This document shows, in pieces, positions 43,127 to 52,287 of a DNA stretch of 64,000 nt. Below the pieces are notes generated by a model. The model did no database searches. It had not been told where the DNA came from and saw nothing but the letters and a program-made list of their open reading frames with translations. Made by a program: the position numbers and the translations under genes. The first letter of the stretch is position 1. Every line of letters begins with the position of its first letter. Origin of the DNA: Pseudomonadales bacterium (lineage in GTDB: Bacteria > Pseudomonadota > Gammaproteobacteria > Pseudomonadales > IMCC2047); contig JACKNY010000001.1 of the NCBI GenBank assembly GCA_024234615.1, forward strand, positions 1,826,501 through 1,890,500, in the 5' to 3' direction.

Positions 43127-44845
43127 ATGCACAGCAGTAAAAAACAAGGCCTGACCTGGCTTTACGGTTTTGTCAAACCTCATCAGCCTCAAATTTTCAG
43201 GCTGTTACTGCTGTCATTCTTCGCCTCTGCGCTGGTGTTATTACAGCCCTACCTCACCAAAATACTGATTGATGATGGGCTGCTCGGCAAATCCTTCGCC
43301 ACGCTAGTGTCCACCGTGATGGCGATTCTACTGGTGGGTTTTGCTTCCACCGGGTTAGCGGGCGTGAATCGCTATTTGCACACGCGCCTGTCCGGTACCA
43401 TTTTGTTCAAGCTGCGCGAATCGGTGTATAGCCATTTACAACGCTTATCGCCAAACTTTTACGCGCAACAACGCACTGGTGATTTGCTCTCACGCATGGA
43501 CGGTGATATTGCAGAACTGCAACGATTTGCGGTGGACGGTCTGTTCGCTTCGGTCAGCGGTATTTTGGGCCTGATCGGCGCTGTCACGATGATGTTTTTA
43601 CTCAGTTGGCAATTGGCCTTGCTACTGCTACTGCTAATTCCACTACAATGGCTCTATTTGCGCCTAATGCGACCAAAAGTTGAGCGGCAAACGCGCAAAA
43701 TGCGTGAGCGCTCGGCGGATATTTCGTCATTTCTTGCAGAAACCCTACCCAGTATGAAACAGATTCAGTCTTCGGTCGCCGAAGATCGTGAGCTAAACCG
43801 TCTCAGTAACCTCAATCAGTTTTACCTTAAGGATTTGCTAAAACTGCAGTGGATTGAATTCGCCACCTCTGCGATCCCCTCCTCCCTGACCTCATTCACT
43901 CGCGCGGCAGCCTTTGTGATGGGCGGCTACTGGGTGATCCAGGGACAGCTCGCACTGGGCTCATTAATTGCGTTCGTCACTTACCTCGGCATGGCGGTTG
44001 GCCCGGTACAAACCCTGCTTGGCATCTATATGGCATGGCAACGCTTTACTGTCAGCCTGGAACGAGTGCAGCACTTAATGGACTATCAGCCGGATCTCGT
44101 TGCCAGCGATAGCCACCCGGTGCCCACAACGCTCAAGGGTGATTTGAAATTTGAACAGGTCAGTTTTAGCTATAACGACCAAGCCACGGCTATTCTTGAA
44201 AAGACGACAGTCCAGATTCCAGCTGGCAGCAAAGTCGGCATCTATGGCCCGTCGGGCATTGGCAAAAGTACCCTGGCCGACTTAATAATGCGCCACTTCT
44301 CGCCCACCGCAGGACGTATTTTGGTGGACAACCACGACATTGCCCAATTTGATTTGCGTGGCTGGCGGCGGCATGTCGCCTTGGTTGCTCAGGATATCGT
44401 GCTGTTTCGCGGCACCTTCGCCGATAACATACGCTATAGCGTACCCGAGGCCAGTGATGAGGAGGTCGCACAAGCGGTAGCTCGCGCCAACCTTGGCGAA
44501 TTTATTGGCACTCTGCCTCAGGGATTAAACAGCCTTATCGGAGAAAGAGGCTCTCAGCTTTCCGGTGGCCAAAAGCAGCGTATTGCCGTGGCGCGCGCAC
44601 TCCTACAAAAACCCGTTTTAGTGATATTTGACGAAGCAACTTCGGCCATTGACCTTAGTAACGAGCAGCAGTTGATGGCCGAAGTTGATCGCCTGTTTGC
44701 AAATATCACACGCCTGGTTATTAGCCATCGCGAAACGCCAATTCTGGATGCTGATCTCTTTTTAACCTTGGTCAACGGACAAATTCAGCTTAGCGAGCCA
44801 ACGACCCATTCAGTCCGCTCTGTCAAAACTCAGCACCATGCCTAA
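43127..44845 (+). CDS. qhpF: ABC exporter for QhpC (permease-ATPase fusion)
   Basis: A 572-residue half-transporter with six N-terminal transmembrane helices and a C-terminal ATPase: Walker A GPSGIGKST, signature LSGGQKQR and Walker B VLVIFDEATSA. It has no N-terminal peptidase (C39) domain, fitting a separate protease, QhpE. Position and length match QhpF, needed to move the cross-linked gamma subunit to the periplasm. It overlaps qhpE by 8 bases. Without the context it would look like a generic lipid/peptide exporter. Confidence 0.93.
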   Translation: MHSSKKQGLTWLYGFVKPHQPQIFRLLLLSFFASALVLLQPYLTKILIDDGLLGKSFATLVSTVMAILLVGFASTGLAGVNRYLHTRLSGTILFKLRESVYSHLQRLSPNFYAQQRTGDLLSRMDGDIAELQRFAVDGLFASVSGILGLIGAVTMMFLLSWQLALLLLLLIPLQWLYLRLMRPKVERQTRKMRERSADISSFLAETLPSMKQIQSSVAEDRELNRLSNLNQFYLKDLLKLQWIEFATSAIPSSLTSFTRAAAFVMGGYWVIQGQLALGSLIAFVTYLGMAVGPVQTLLGIYMAWQRFTVSLERVQHLMDYQPDLVASDSHPVPTTLKGDLKFEQVSFSYNDQATAILEKTTVQIPAGSKVGIYGPSGIGKSTLADLIMRHFSPTAGRILVDNHDIAQFDLRGWRRHVALVAQDIVLFRGTFADNIRYSVPEASDEEVAQAVARANLGEFIGTLPQGLNSLIGERGSQLSGGQKQRIAVARALLQKPVLVIFDEATSAIDLSNEQQLMAEVDRLFANITRLVISHRETPILDADLFLTLVNGQIQLSEPTTHSVRSVKTQHHA

Positions 44846-45527
44846 CGTCAACGCACCGCTCAAAGTTGGCATTATCGATAGTGGCATCTCCCCAGCGTCT
44901 AAATCTCATCTGTTGGCGGGGTGTTGTGTCAATTGGCAGGATGATCGCATTGTCCTGACCAACGCTTCCGTACTAGACAAGATGGGACACGGCGCTGCGC
45001 TAACCGATATTCTCTGTGCTTCGTCGCTTTCACTAAAACTGCTAGTGGCCAAAGTCTTCTTTGACAGGCTACTATGCGCGCCCGAACAAATTGCTGCGGC
45101 GCTGGATTGGCAAGTGATGCAGGGAGCAAGATTGATTAATATGAGCTTTGGCCTGCGCACCGATCGACCCGTACTTGAGGACGCCTGTGCCCGCGCCGTT
45201 GCCGCTGGTGTGATGCTGGTCGCGGCCTCTCCCGCCAGAGGAGAAAGCGTCTACCCGGCCAGCTATCCCGGGGTTATCCGAGCCACCGGCGATGCGCGTT
45301 GTCAGCCTGGAGATATTTCTTATCTCAATTCAGCACAGGCGGATTTTGGTGGATTTGTACGTTCAGAACACGGCCAAATCGCGGGTGCTAGCGTGGGGTG
45401 TGCTTATGTGACTCGCGCCATAGCGCATATACTCTGCGAGCAACCAGAAACCCCGTGCAGCGATGTACTCAAAGCGCTTATCGCCCAATCCAAATACTGC
45501 GGTATCGAACGTAAGGTCAGTAGTTAA
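44838..45527 (+). CDS. qhpE: Subtilisin-like protease removing the QhpC leader
   Basis: A 229-residue minimal S8 protease. The triad is Asp14 (GIIDSG), His51 (MGHGAAL) and a serine in GASVGCAYVTRA; the usual Gly-Thr-Ser-Met-Ala is changed to Gly-Ala-Ser-Val-Gly. There is no signal or propeptide, so it acts in the cytoplasm on the modified QhpC precursor. It overlaps qhpF by 8 bases and its stop is 5 bp from that of the convergent qhpG. Its small size and loss of prodomain are normal for QhpE. Confidence 0.92.
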   Translation: MPNVNAPLKVGIIDSGISPASKSHLLAGCCVNWQDDRIVLTNASVLDKMGHGAALTDILCASSLSLKLLVAKVFFDRLLCAPEQIAAALDWQVMQGARLINMSFGLRTDRPVLEDACARAVAAGVMLVAASPARGESVYPASYPGVIRATGDARCQPGDISYLNSAQADFGGFVRSEHGQIAGASVGCAYVTRAIAHILCEQPETPCSDVLKALIAQSKYCGIERKVSS

Positions 45528-45532
45528 ACACC

Positions 45533-46951
45533 CTAGTCTGGCCGTTCTTTTAACAGCTGCTGCTCCAGCATCCAGCCGATCAGCGCTGTTATTTGATGCT
45601 CTCCATATTGTTGTGATGATTCAAGCTGCGCTCTAATCTGTTCAGAATTGCCGGATGGGTTTTCATTTAACCACTCAAAGATCGACGCAATTTCAATGCC
45701 TGCTACTTGCCATACCCCAAGCGGCTGGCTTGGCATAACAACGACAGGTTTGCTAAGAATCTCATTATTCATGACCACCGGACGCTCCAAAATCTGAATT
45801 CTTGATAGGTCATCATCACCGTGCGCTGACTTTAAATCTGGCCAGCGATTACGCTCCTGCCAAAAGGGTTCATCCACCCAGCGCTGTTCCTGGGCGTAGA
45901 AATCTCGACCAATTCGAGCAAAACGTAAAAAAGCGTGCTGGCACCTTTGCTGATAAAACTCAGTGGCGAGTGAAATTCTTTGTGGGTAGCGTATCAGGGT
46001 ATTAATCACCGCCGGGGCCACCAACCCTGATGAAAGCGCCTGAAAAATTCCATTACCGGATAACGGGTCAACCGCCAGCGCTGCATCGCCAACCCGCAGA
46101 TAGCGCCGTTTCACCAGATCACCGGCCAGAATACTCGTACTGCTACGCGCCACCGTATCTGCAACAGCAACCGCTCCCTCTATCCAACTCTGGGTCGATG
46201 GCAAACTAGCCAACTCAGCTAACAGAAATTCCTTCAACCTGGCCTTCTTCGGTAATCTTGGGTCAGTTGCGGCAACGGTAATTTGGGTGTAAAGCTGATT
46301 ACCGAATTGCGCGAGCCATGCCCAACCATGGCGAAAGCTCAAGGCCATCGACTTGGCTTGCTGAGTTACTTCGGACAACTGCCAGCGTTGTAATAGTGAA
46401 ACCGTTTCCGGGCCTCTTACTTTATTTTTTGCCTTAAGCGGTGTCGACCTACCCCGCGCTTCAACCAGAAAATCAGCCTCGAATACTGTCTGCCCCTGAT
46501 TGCCATCAGCCACACTGACCCGCCAGCCTTGCTCCAGCTCATCAATCGTTTGAACGACCCCGGAAAAGACATCCACACCTGAGTCCTGCATATCTCTTAT
46601 TAACGCAGTATCGAAATCAGGGCGGTAGACCAGTTGCTCAGTGTTGTACTGATTAGTACTGCCATTCCAACTGGCCACCCTTGGAGAAGGCGCCACCACA
46701 CTAGCAGCGGCCTGCTGGCAACCCGCATTACGCAACCCCGCCAGGGTACGGGCAGATATTCCTTCGCAGGCTGCGAAAGTGCGCGCCGACGAAATCAATT
46801 TAACCCCATAGCCTAACCGACCAAGCCCAATAGCCGTGGCCGCCCCACCGGGGCCACCACCCAGTACTAAAATCTGTAAATTTGCGATGCCTGATACTCT
46901 TCTGAAATGAGCCAGATTTAATGCTAGCATGCCCGCCGTAAGCGTGCTCAA
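45533..46951 (-). CDS. qhpG: FAD-dependent monooxygenase for the QhpC tryptophan quinone
   Basis: A 472-residue flavoprotein. The dinucleotide motif LGGGPGGAATAIGLGRLG is at about residues 29-46, and the second FAD motif RVGDAALAVDPLSGNGI at about 290-306. QhpG hydroxylates the tryptophan of QhpC on the way to cysteine tryptophylquinone. The start is uncertain: TTG 46951, ATG 46930 or a later codon close to LQILVLGGG. It is on the opposite strand to qhpADCBFE and converges on qhpE, so it needs its own promoter. Confidence 0.88.
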   Translation of the reverse strand: MSTLTAGMLALNLAHFRRVSGIANLQILVLGGGPGGAATAIGLGRLGYGVKLISSARTFAACEGISARTLAGLRNAGCQQAAASVVAPSPRVASWNGSTNQYNTEQLVYRPDFDTALIRDMQDSGVDVFSGVVQTIDELEQGWRVSVADGNQGQTVFEADFLVEARGRSTPLKAKNKVRGPETVSLLQRWQLSEVTQQAKSMALSFRHGWAWLAQFGNQLYTQITVAATDPRLPKKARLKEFLLAELASLPSTQSWIEGAVAVADTVARSSTSILAGDLVKRRYLRVGDAALAVDPLSGNGIFQALSSGLVAPAVINTLIRYPQRISLATEFYQQRCQHAFLRFARIGRDFYAQEQRWVDEPFWQERNRWPDLKSAHGDDDLSRIQILERPVVMNNEILSKPVVVMPSQPLGVWQVAGIEIASIFEWLNENPSGNSEQIRAQLESSQQYGEHQITALIGWMLEQQLLKERPD

Positions 46952-47112
46952 TCTTTGTTTAGATGAACTAAAAAGTTGTCACTAAAAGTAAGGTACATTG
47001 GGTTTCAAAAAGATAGGTGTCATTCCGTGAATAAAAATAATCCCCACTGCCGAGTTGCAGAAACTCTCAGTATGAGCCCAATTATACTGATGATAGGCGG
47101 CGGTTAACCTGT

Positions 47113-48222
47113 TCAATGCATTCTGTGGCGAAATAACCATCCTGCGAGGCTCAAGGTGATAACCCCAATCAATGCCATCGGCCAAAACTGGGGGATGAGT
47201 AGTGCCAAGGGGGTGCCTTCAAGAAAAACACCACGCAGGATCGTCATAAAGTAACGCAGCGGGTTAATCAGCGTCAGATCCTGCACCAGCGCAGGCATGT
47301 TCGCAATAGGTGTTGCAAAACCTGACAAAATAATCGCAGGCACCAAAAACAGAAAGGCCCCCAACAGCCCCTGTTGCAAGGTGACAGCCAATGATGAAAT
47401 CATCAAGCCGACACCAATCGCGGACAATAGGAATAAGAGAATGCCAATGTAGAGTGCGACTAGACTGCCTTGCAGTGGTATCTTGAACCAAAAGACAACA
47501 ATCATCACAATCAATGTCGCCTCCAGAGTGCCAATCACAAATCCCGGCACCGCTTTGCCGATTAGGATTTCAACGGGGCGCATGGGGGTTACCAGCAACT
47601 GATCGAAGGTTCCCTGCTCGCGCTCGCGAGCGACCGATAGTGAAGTGACCAGCATAGCTACTACCAGCGTTAACAAGCCAACGATACCCGGCACGATAAA
47701 CCAGCGGCTTTCCAGGTTAGGATTAAACCAGGCACGCGTTTCCAGACGTGCTGGAGGCGCACCCTGCCCTGCCTGTTGCAACCATTCATGGTTAAATCGA
47801 TCAACGATATCACGTGCGTAGTTTAGAGCGATCAGTGCTGTATTCGAGTTACGGCCATCAATAATAAGCTGTAATTGTGCGCTCTGTTGTAGTTTTAATT
47901 GTCGGCTAAATTGAGGATCGATATGCAACACCAACAAAGCTTTCTTCTCATCGAGCAGCGGCTGGATTTGGCCCTGCCTGGAAATTTGTCCGATTTCCCT
48001 GAAATTGGGAGCACCCCGGAAATGTGCAATCAATTGTCGTGAGGCAGCCCCTTTATCCTCGTTGTAAACGGCAAAGGGTACATGATTGAGGTCAAAAGTC
48101 GCTGCATAGCTGAAAATCAAAGTCTGTATGATCGGCGGGACAATAATGACAACACGACTTTTTTTATCCTTGAGTAACACCAGGAACTCTTTAATGATCA
48201 AGGCATAAATACGTTGCCACAT
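47113..48222 (-). CDS. ybhR: ABC-2 type permease, YbhR-like
   Basis: A 369-residue ABC-2 permease: one N-terminal transmembrane segment, a large periplasmic domain (about 50-180) and five C-terminal segments. The motif RPVEILIGKAVPGF and the pair with the permease at 48232 match E. coli YbhR (368 residues). It lies 9 bp after that gene. Together they form the membrane channel of an exporter that works with the fused ATPase and HlyD-type adaptor upstream. Likely substrates are hydrophobic drugs or lipids. Confidence 0.88.
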   Translation of the reverse strand: MWQRIYALIIKEFLVLLKDKKSRVVIIVPPIIQTLIFSYAATFDLNHVPFAVYNEDKGAASRQLIAHFRGAPNFREIGQISRQGQIQPLLDEKKALLVLHIDPQFSRQLKLQQSAQLQLIIDGRNSNTALIALNYARDIVDRFNHEWLQQAGQGAPPARLETRAWFNPNLESRWFIVPGIVGLLTLVVAMLVTSLSVAREREQGTFDQLLVTPMRPVEILIGKAVPGFVIGTLEATLIVMIVVFWFKIPLQGSLVALYIGILLFLLSAIGVGLMISSLAVTLQQGLLGAFLFLVPAIILSGFATPIANMPALVQDLTLINPLRYFMTILRGVFLEGTPLALLIPQFWPMALIGVITLSLAGWLFRHRMH

Positions 48223-48231
48223 GCGCGCCGC

Positions 48232-49374
48232 CTATTCGAGCCGTTTATGGGATTTGAGGCGACTCAATCCCAGAAAAAAAATAGCCATTAACAGCAACGC
48301 TGCAGAGTTGGGAAGAATCACTGCCCATACATCCCCGGCGAGAAACTCCGTTTGCAGAATAGCGACAAAATAACGGGCTGGAATTAAATAGGTCACCATC
48401 TGGACGATACCCGGCATGCTACCAATATCGAAAATAAATCCGGAAAGAATAAATGCGGGGAGAAAAGTCGTGATAATTGCCATCATGCCCGCGACAAACT
48501 GATTTTTTGCCAAGATGGAAATCAGCAAACCCATGCCAAGGGCAACTAATAAAAATAGCGAGCTGGTTATTAATAAGAGCCAAGGTGAACCGCGTAAGGG
48601 CACCTCAAACAACCATAAAGCCATTATTACCGATAACAGCATGCTCCCCATACCGAGTAGATAATAGGGTATCAGTTTGCCTAGCAAGACTTCCCACATG
48701 GCTACCGGCGTTACAATCAAAGCCTCCATTGTGCCTCGCTCCCACTCTCTGGCCATGACCAACGCAGTTAACAAGGCGCCGATCAGGGTCATAATCACGA
48801 CAATCAGCCCTGGCACCAGATAATCACGGCTGCGCAGTTCGCTGTTAAACCAGATCCGTTGCTGTAATTGCACCGGTAGTTTTAACTCTCGGCCCGTTAA
48901 TTGCGCCTGCTGCTGCAACCAGTTGCCCAAAACTCCCTGAACATAACCGAGCACAAGACGCCCCTTGTTGGCATCCACACCATTGACAATCACCTGAATC
49001 GGAGAACCTTGAGACCGCGTCAGCAACGAAGCGAAATCAGCACGTAGAACAACAATACCATCGACCATACCAGCCATCATCGCATGCTCTGCGGCTTGTC
49101 GATTGGTCATCGATAGCGGGATAAAATAAGTACTTTTGTGGAATCCAGAGACAAAACTGGCCGTCTCAACGCTGGGCTGTTCGACGACCAGTGCCACCGG
49201 CACATGCTTGGCATCCAGGGTTACCCCATAACCGAATAATAACAGCAACACCACCGGCATCACGAAAGCGATAGCAATACTGCTGGGGTCACGAAGAATC
49301 TGTAGGAACTCTTTGCGCACCAAACCTCGCAACCGCATGATACTTGCCTTTGAGCTGAACATTTTTGCGCTCAC
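48232..49374 (-). CDS. ybhS: ABC-2 type permease, YbhS-like
   Basis: A 380-residue ABC-2 permease with the same layout: one N-terminal helix, a periplasmic region and five C-terminal helices. It carries the signature LVMAREWERGTMEALIVTP seen in YbhS/YhhJ proteins (E. coli YbhS: 377 residues). It overlaps the ATPase gene by 4 bases. It pairs with the YbhR-like protein as a heterodimer. Confidence 0.88.
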   Translation of the reverse strand: MSAKMFSSKASIMRLRGLVRKEFLQILRDPSSIAIAFVMPVVLLLLFGYGVTLDAKHVPVALVVEQPSVETASFVSGFHKSTYFIPLSMTNRQAAEHAMMAGMVDGIVVLRADFASLLTRSQGSPIQVIVNGVDANKGRLVLGYVQGVLGNWLQQQAQLTGRELKLPVQLQQRIWFNSELRSRDYLVPGLIVVIMTLIGALLTALVMAREWERGTMEALIVTPVAMWEVLLGKLIPYYLLGMGSMLLSVIMALWLFEVPLRGSPWLLLITSSLFLLVALGMGLLISILAKNQFVAGMMAIITTFLPAFILSGFIFDIGSMPGIVQMVTYLIPARYFVAILQTEFLAGDVWAVILPNSAALLLMAIFFLGLSRLKSHKRLE

Positions 49375-51212
49375 GCTGCGTCCTGCTTGTGTTCGTGGTT
49401 TTCGATCAAACGAATAAATGCATCTTCCATGCTGGGTTCGGGTGACTGCTCATCCACCACCTTATTTTTGATTTCCAGTGGTGTGCCCAAGGCCAGCAAT
49501 TCTCCTGCCGCCATAATCGCCAAACGGTCGCAATACTCGGCTTCCTCCATAAAATGCGTCGTCACCAACACGGTTACACCAATATTGGTAAGGCTATTGA
49601 TGCGTTGCCAGAATTCGCGACGTGCCAGCGGATCCACCCCTGAGGTCGGTTCATCGAGGAATAATATTTCGGGTTTGTGCAACAGTGCACAGGCCAACGC
49701 CAAGCGTTGTTTATAGCCTAATGACAAACTATGACTTTCACTGTTGGCAAAGGCAGTCAGATCAAACTGCGTTAAAGCCCATTCAATCCGTTCTGCTCGT
49801 TGTTTGGCAGACAGACCGTAGGCATTGCCGAAGAAATTCAGGTTCTGGACTACATTGAGGTTGCCATATAAGGAAAACTTTTGTGACATGTAACCAATAC
49901 GAGCCCGTGCAGTTGCAGCGGCATGACGAAGATCCACGCCTGCTACCTGGAGACGACCAGCGCTGGCTGGCAACAGGCCGCAAAGCATACGAAAAGTCGT
50001 GGTTTTACCCGCACCATTAGCGCCCAGAAGTCCAAAAACTTCTCCGTGTCTCACATCGAAACTCAAATTCCGAACCGCATAAAATTCACCGAAGCGGCGT
50101 TGCAGGTTTTCCACCTCAATAACGGCCTGGTTAGGTTCAGGGCTCTGTTTAAAGTCGTCTTGCAACAGCTTTGAAGTCACTTTCTGATGGCCACGGTCAG
50201 TTTTGATCAAGGTAATAAAACTATCTTCAAAGCGGGGTAATACGGGGCTTACCTTTAGGTCGTTTATTGAAGAATATTGCCTCTCGGCCAATTGTATTTC
50301 GATAGGTCGTACAGCTTCAGACGCCATGACCACCCGGACTTGCTCACCTTGGATGACCGTATCCATTACACCTTCCAGTGTGGCCAGTTGGCCCTGCAAT
50401 TGCCGCTTTGTCATGCCAGGTAACGAAACGCTATATACGTTCCCCTTACAGTCGTCACTAAATTTTTCCGGTGTATCAAAACCGAGTATTCGACCCTCAT
50501 GGAGCAGGATGACTTCCGCGCAACGTTCAGCTTCATCCAGATAGGCCGTGCTCAGCAAGACGCTCATCCCTTCATTTTGTACCAGCCGATAAACAATAGC
50601 CCAGAGCTCACGTCGTGATACTGGATCAACTCCCACCGTTGGTTCATCAAGCAACAGCAACTCGGGTGACTGCACCAGTGTACAGGCTAATCCCAACTTC
50701 TGTTTCATACCACCGGATAGTCTCCCGGCCAGACGGTCAGTAAAATCTCCCAGCCCGGTCATGCGTAGTAGCTCCTGATACCGGGGGGCTCGCTCAAAGA
50801 CCGAAATACCTTGTAGATCAGCGTACAAATCGAGATTTTCCTGAACACTGAGATCCTCATACAGGCCGAAGCGCTGTGGCATATAACCGATGCGGGATTG
50901 CACCGTTAGTGCATCTTGCATCGTATCAATCCCAAGCACACTGATATAACCCTGATCCGGTTGCATAAGCCCTGCACTCAGACGCATCAGGGTGGTTTTA
51001 CCGGCCGCATCCGGGCCGATCAAACCGGTGACAATACCGCGTTTTATTTTTAAATTAATGGCTTGCAATGCCTGAACCGTCGCAGCCCCTTGTTGAAAGG
51101 ATTTACTGACATCCTTACATTCCAATACGATTTCGTCGTCCTGGGCTAGGTTGGTGTCCTGATCTCCAACCCTTTGATCTTTCACACCGGCCCTTTGGCT
51201 TCGAGGTTTCAT
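49371..51212 (-). CDS. ybhF: Double ABC ATPase, YbhF-like
   Basis: A 613-residue protein from ATG 51212; the open frame continues upstream but would overlap the adaptor gene. It has two ATPase domains: Walker A GLIGPDAAGKTT with signature RLSGGMKQK, then Walker A GLLGANGAGKTT with a degenerate signature HSLSLGYKQR. Both Walker B motifs (LLLDEPTVGVDP and LFLDEPTSGVDP) are intact. E. coli YbhF (578 residues) has the same double design. The gene overlaps ybhS by 4 bases. It powers export through the two permeases. Confidence 0.9.
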   Translation of the reverse strand: MKPRSQRAGVKDQRVGDQDTNLAQDDEIVLECKDVSKSFQQGAATVQALQAINLKIKRGIVTGLIGPDAAGKTTLMRLSAGLMQPDQGYISVLGIDTMQDALTVQSRIGYMPQRFGLYEDLSVQENLDLYADLQGISVFERAPRYQELLRMTGLGDFTDRLAGRLSGGMKQKLGLACTLVQSPELLLLDEPTVGVDPVSRRELWAIVYRLVQNEGMSVLLSTAYLDEAERCAEVILLHEGRILGFDTPEKFSDDCKGNVYSVSLPGMTKRQLQGQLATLEGVMDTVIQGEQVRVVMASEAVRPIEIQLAERQYSSINDLKVSPVLPRFEDSFITLIKTDRGHQKVTSKLLQDDFKQSPEPNQAVIEVENLQRRFGEFYAVRNLSFDVRHGEVFGLLGANGAGKTTTFRMLCGLLPASAGRLQVAGVDLRHAAATARARIGYMSQKFSLYGNLNVVQNLNFFGNAYGLSAKQRAERIEWALTQFDLTAFANSESHSLSLGYKQRLALACALLHKPEILFLDEPTSGVDPLARREFWQRINSLTNIGVTVLVTTHFMEEAEYCDRLAIMAAGELLALGTPLEIKNKVVDEQSPEPSMEDAFIRLIENHEHKQDAA

Positions 51213-51240
51213 TATGTCAACGCCATTAAATCTGAGAGCA

Positions 51241-52287
51241 TTAAAGTTGGTCGCAGGGATGGTTGTCGGATGTAATCGCCGAGGAACGATGCTGATCCAG
51301 CTCAATGCTAACTGTCGCAGGCATTCCGAGGCGCAGTTCATTGTTAGGATTGCACGCATAAATGCGCACCTGAAAGACCAGGTCCGTTCGTACCCTTGTG
51401 GTCTCGACCGATTTAGGGGTAAATTCTGCCGTTGGCGAAATATAGCCAACCCAACCACGATAGGATTTATCGGGGTAACTGTCGGTATGGATGTTAGCGA
51501 GCATACCTGGATTAATTTTACCGAGATCAGGCGCTTCGACATAAGCACGCACCCACACCGGATCGGTCAACGCGAGACTGTAAACCGGCTTTTGTGGCGA
51601 AGCCATGTCGCCGGGTTCCAGCATACGGTTTTGGATAACACCGGCGCTTGGCGCAGTAAGTGAGGCATCCGCAAGGTTACGTTGCGCAATCACAAGCTCC
51701 GCTTGGCGTGCCTGTAAGGTTGCTCTGGCAGCAGCAATATTCTCCTGACGCGGCCCCTCTAAGACTAGCTTCAGCACCTCCTGCATTGCCTTGGCTCGAG
51801 AATGGGATGCAGTTGCCGCCGTCTTGGCATCGTCACGTTGCTGTGTTGAAGCAAGGTTTTTTTGTTGTAACTCCAGTGCTCGTCGATAATTCGCATCTGC
51901 ATTTTGCGCTTCGGCCTGAGCTGCATCGGCATCAGCTTGCGCCTTTTTAATTTCCTGAGGACGGCTACCGGTTTCTAAAATATGTAAAAGCTGCCGTTGT
52001 GCCAACACCTGCGCTTCGGCCCTGACTACCGCCGCCTGCAATCGCTGTGTATCAAGCTGGGCGAGTTGCTGTCCTGCTTCGACTTGCTCGCCCTCAACCA
52101 CCATCATAGTAGCGATGCGTTCATTACCATTAAACGCAAGATCAACTTCCCGAATATCAACATTACCATAAAGTGTCAGCTGGTTTTCCGGTGCTCGGTG
52201 CACGCCAGTCAACCACCATCGGAGCCCGGCTGTGACAGCGACTAAAATCAAAATCAGGAATATTACTCGGCGTCGGTTAATTTTCAT
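51241..52287 (-). CDS. ybhG: HlyD-family membrane-fusion adaptor, YbhG-like
   Basis: A 348-residue adaptor. An N-terminal signal anchor (about 8-26) is followed by a beta-barrel half, a long alpha-helical hairpin (about 85-205, rich in Ala/Gln/Glu coiled coil) and the second half. It joins inner-membrane permeases to an outer-membrane channel such as TolC. E. coli YbhG has 332 residues and the same place in the operon. Its start overlaps the TetR stop by one base, so translation is coupled. Confidence 0.9.
   Translation of the reverse strand: MKINRRRVIFLILILVAVTAGLRWWLTGVHRAPENQLTLYGNVDIREVDLAFNGNERIATMMVVEGEQVEAGQQLAQLDTQRLQAAVVRAEAQVLAQRQLLHILETGSRPQEIKKAQADADAAQAEAQNADANYRRALELQQKNLASTQQRDDAKTAATASHSRAKAMQEVLKLVLEGPRQENIAAARATLQARQAELVIAQRNLADASLTAPSAGVIQNRMLEPGDMASPQKPVYSLALTDPVWVRAYVEAPDLGKINPGMLANIHTDSYPDKSYRGWVGYISPTAEFTPKSVETTRVRTDLVFQVRIYACNPNNELRLGMPATVSIELDQHRSSAITSDNHPCDQL

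Noticed and set aside
46982..47185. A short minus-strand frame between qhpG and ybhR
   Set aside because: It overlaps the end of ybhR in another frame and shows no protein-like pattern.
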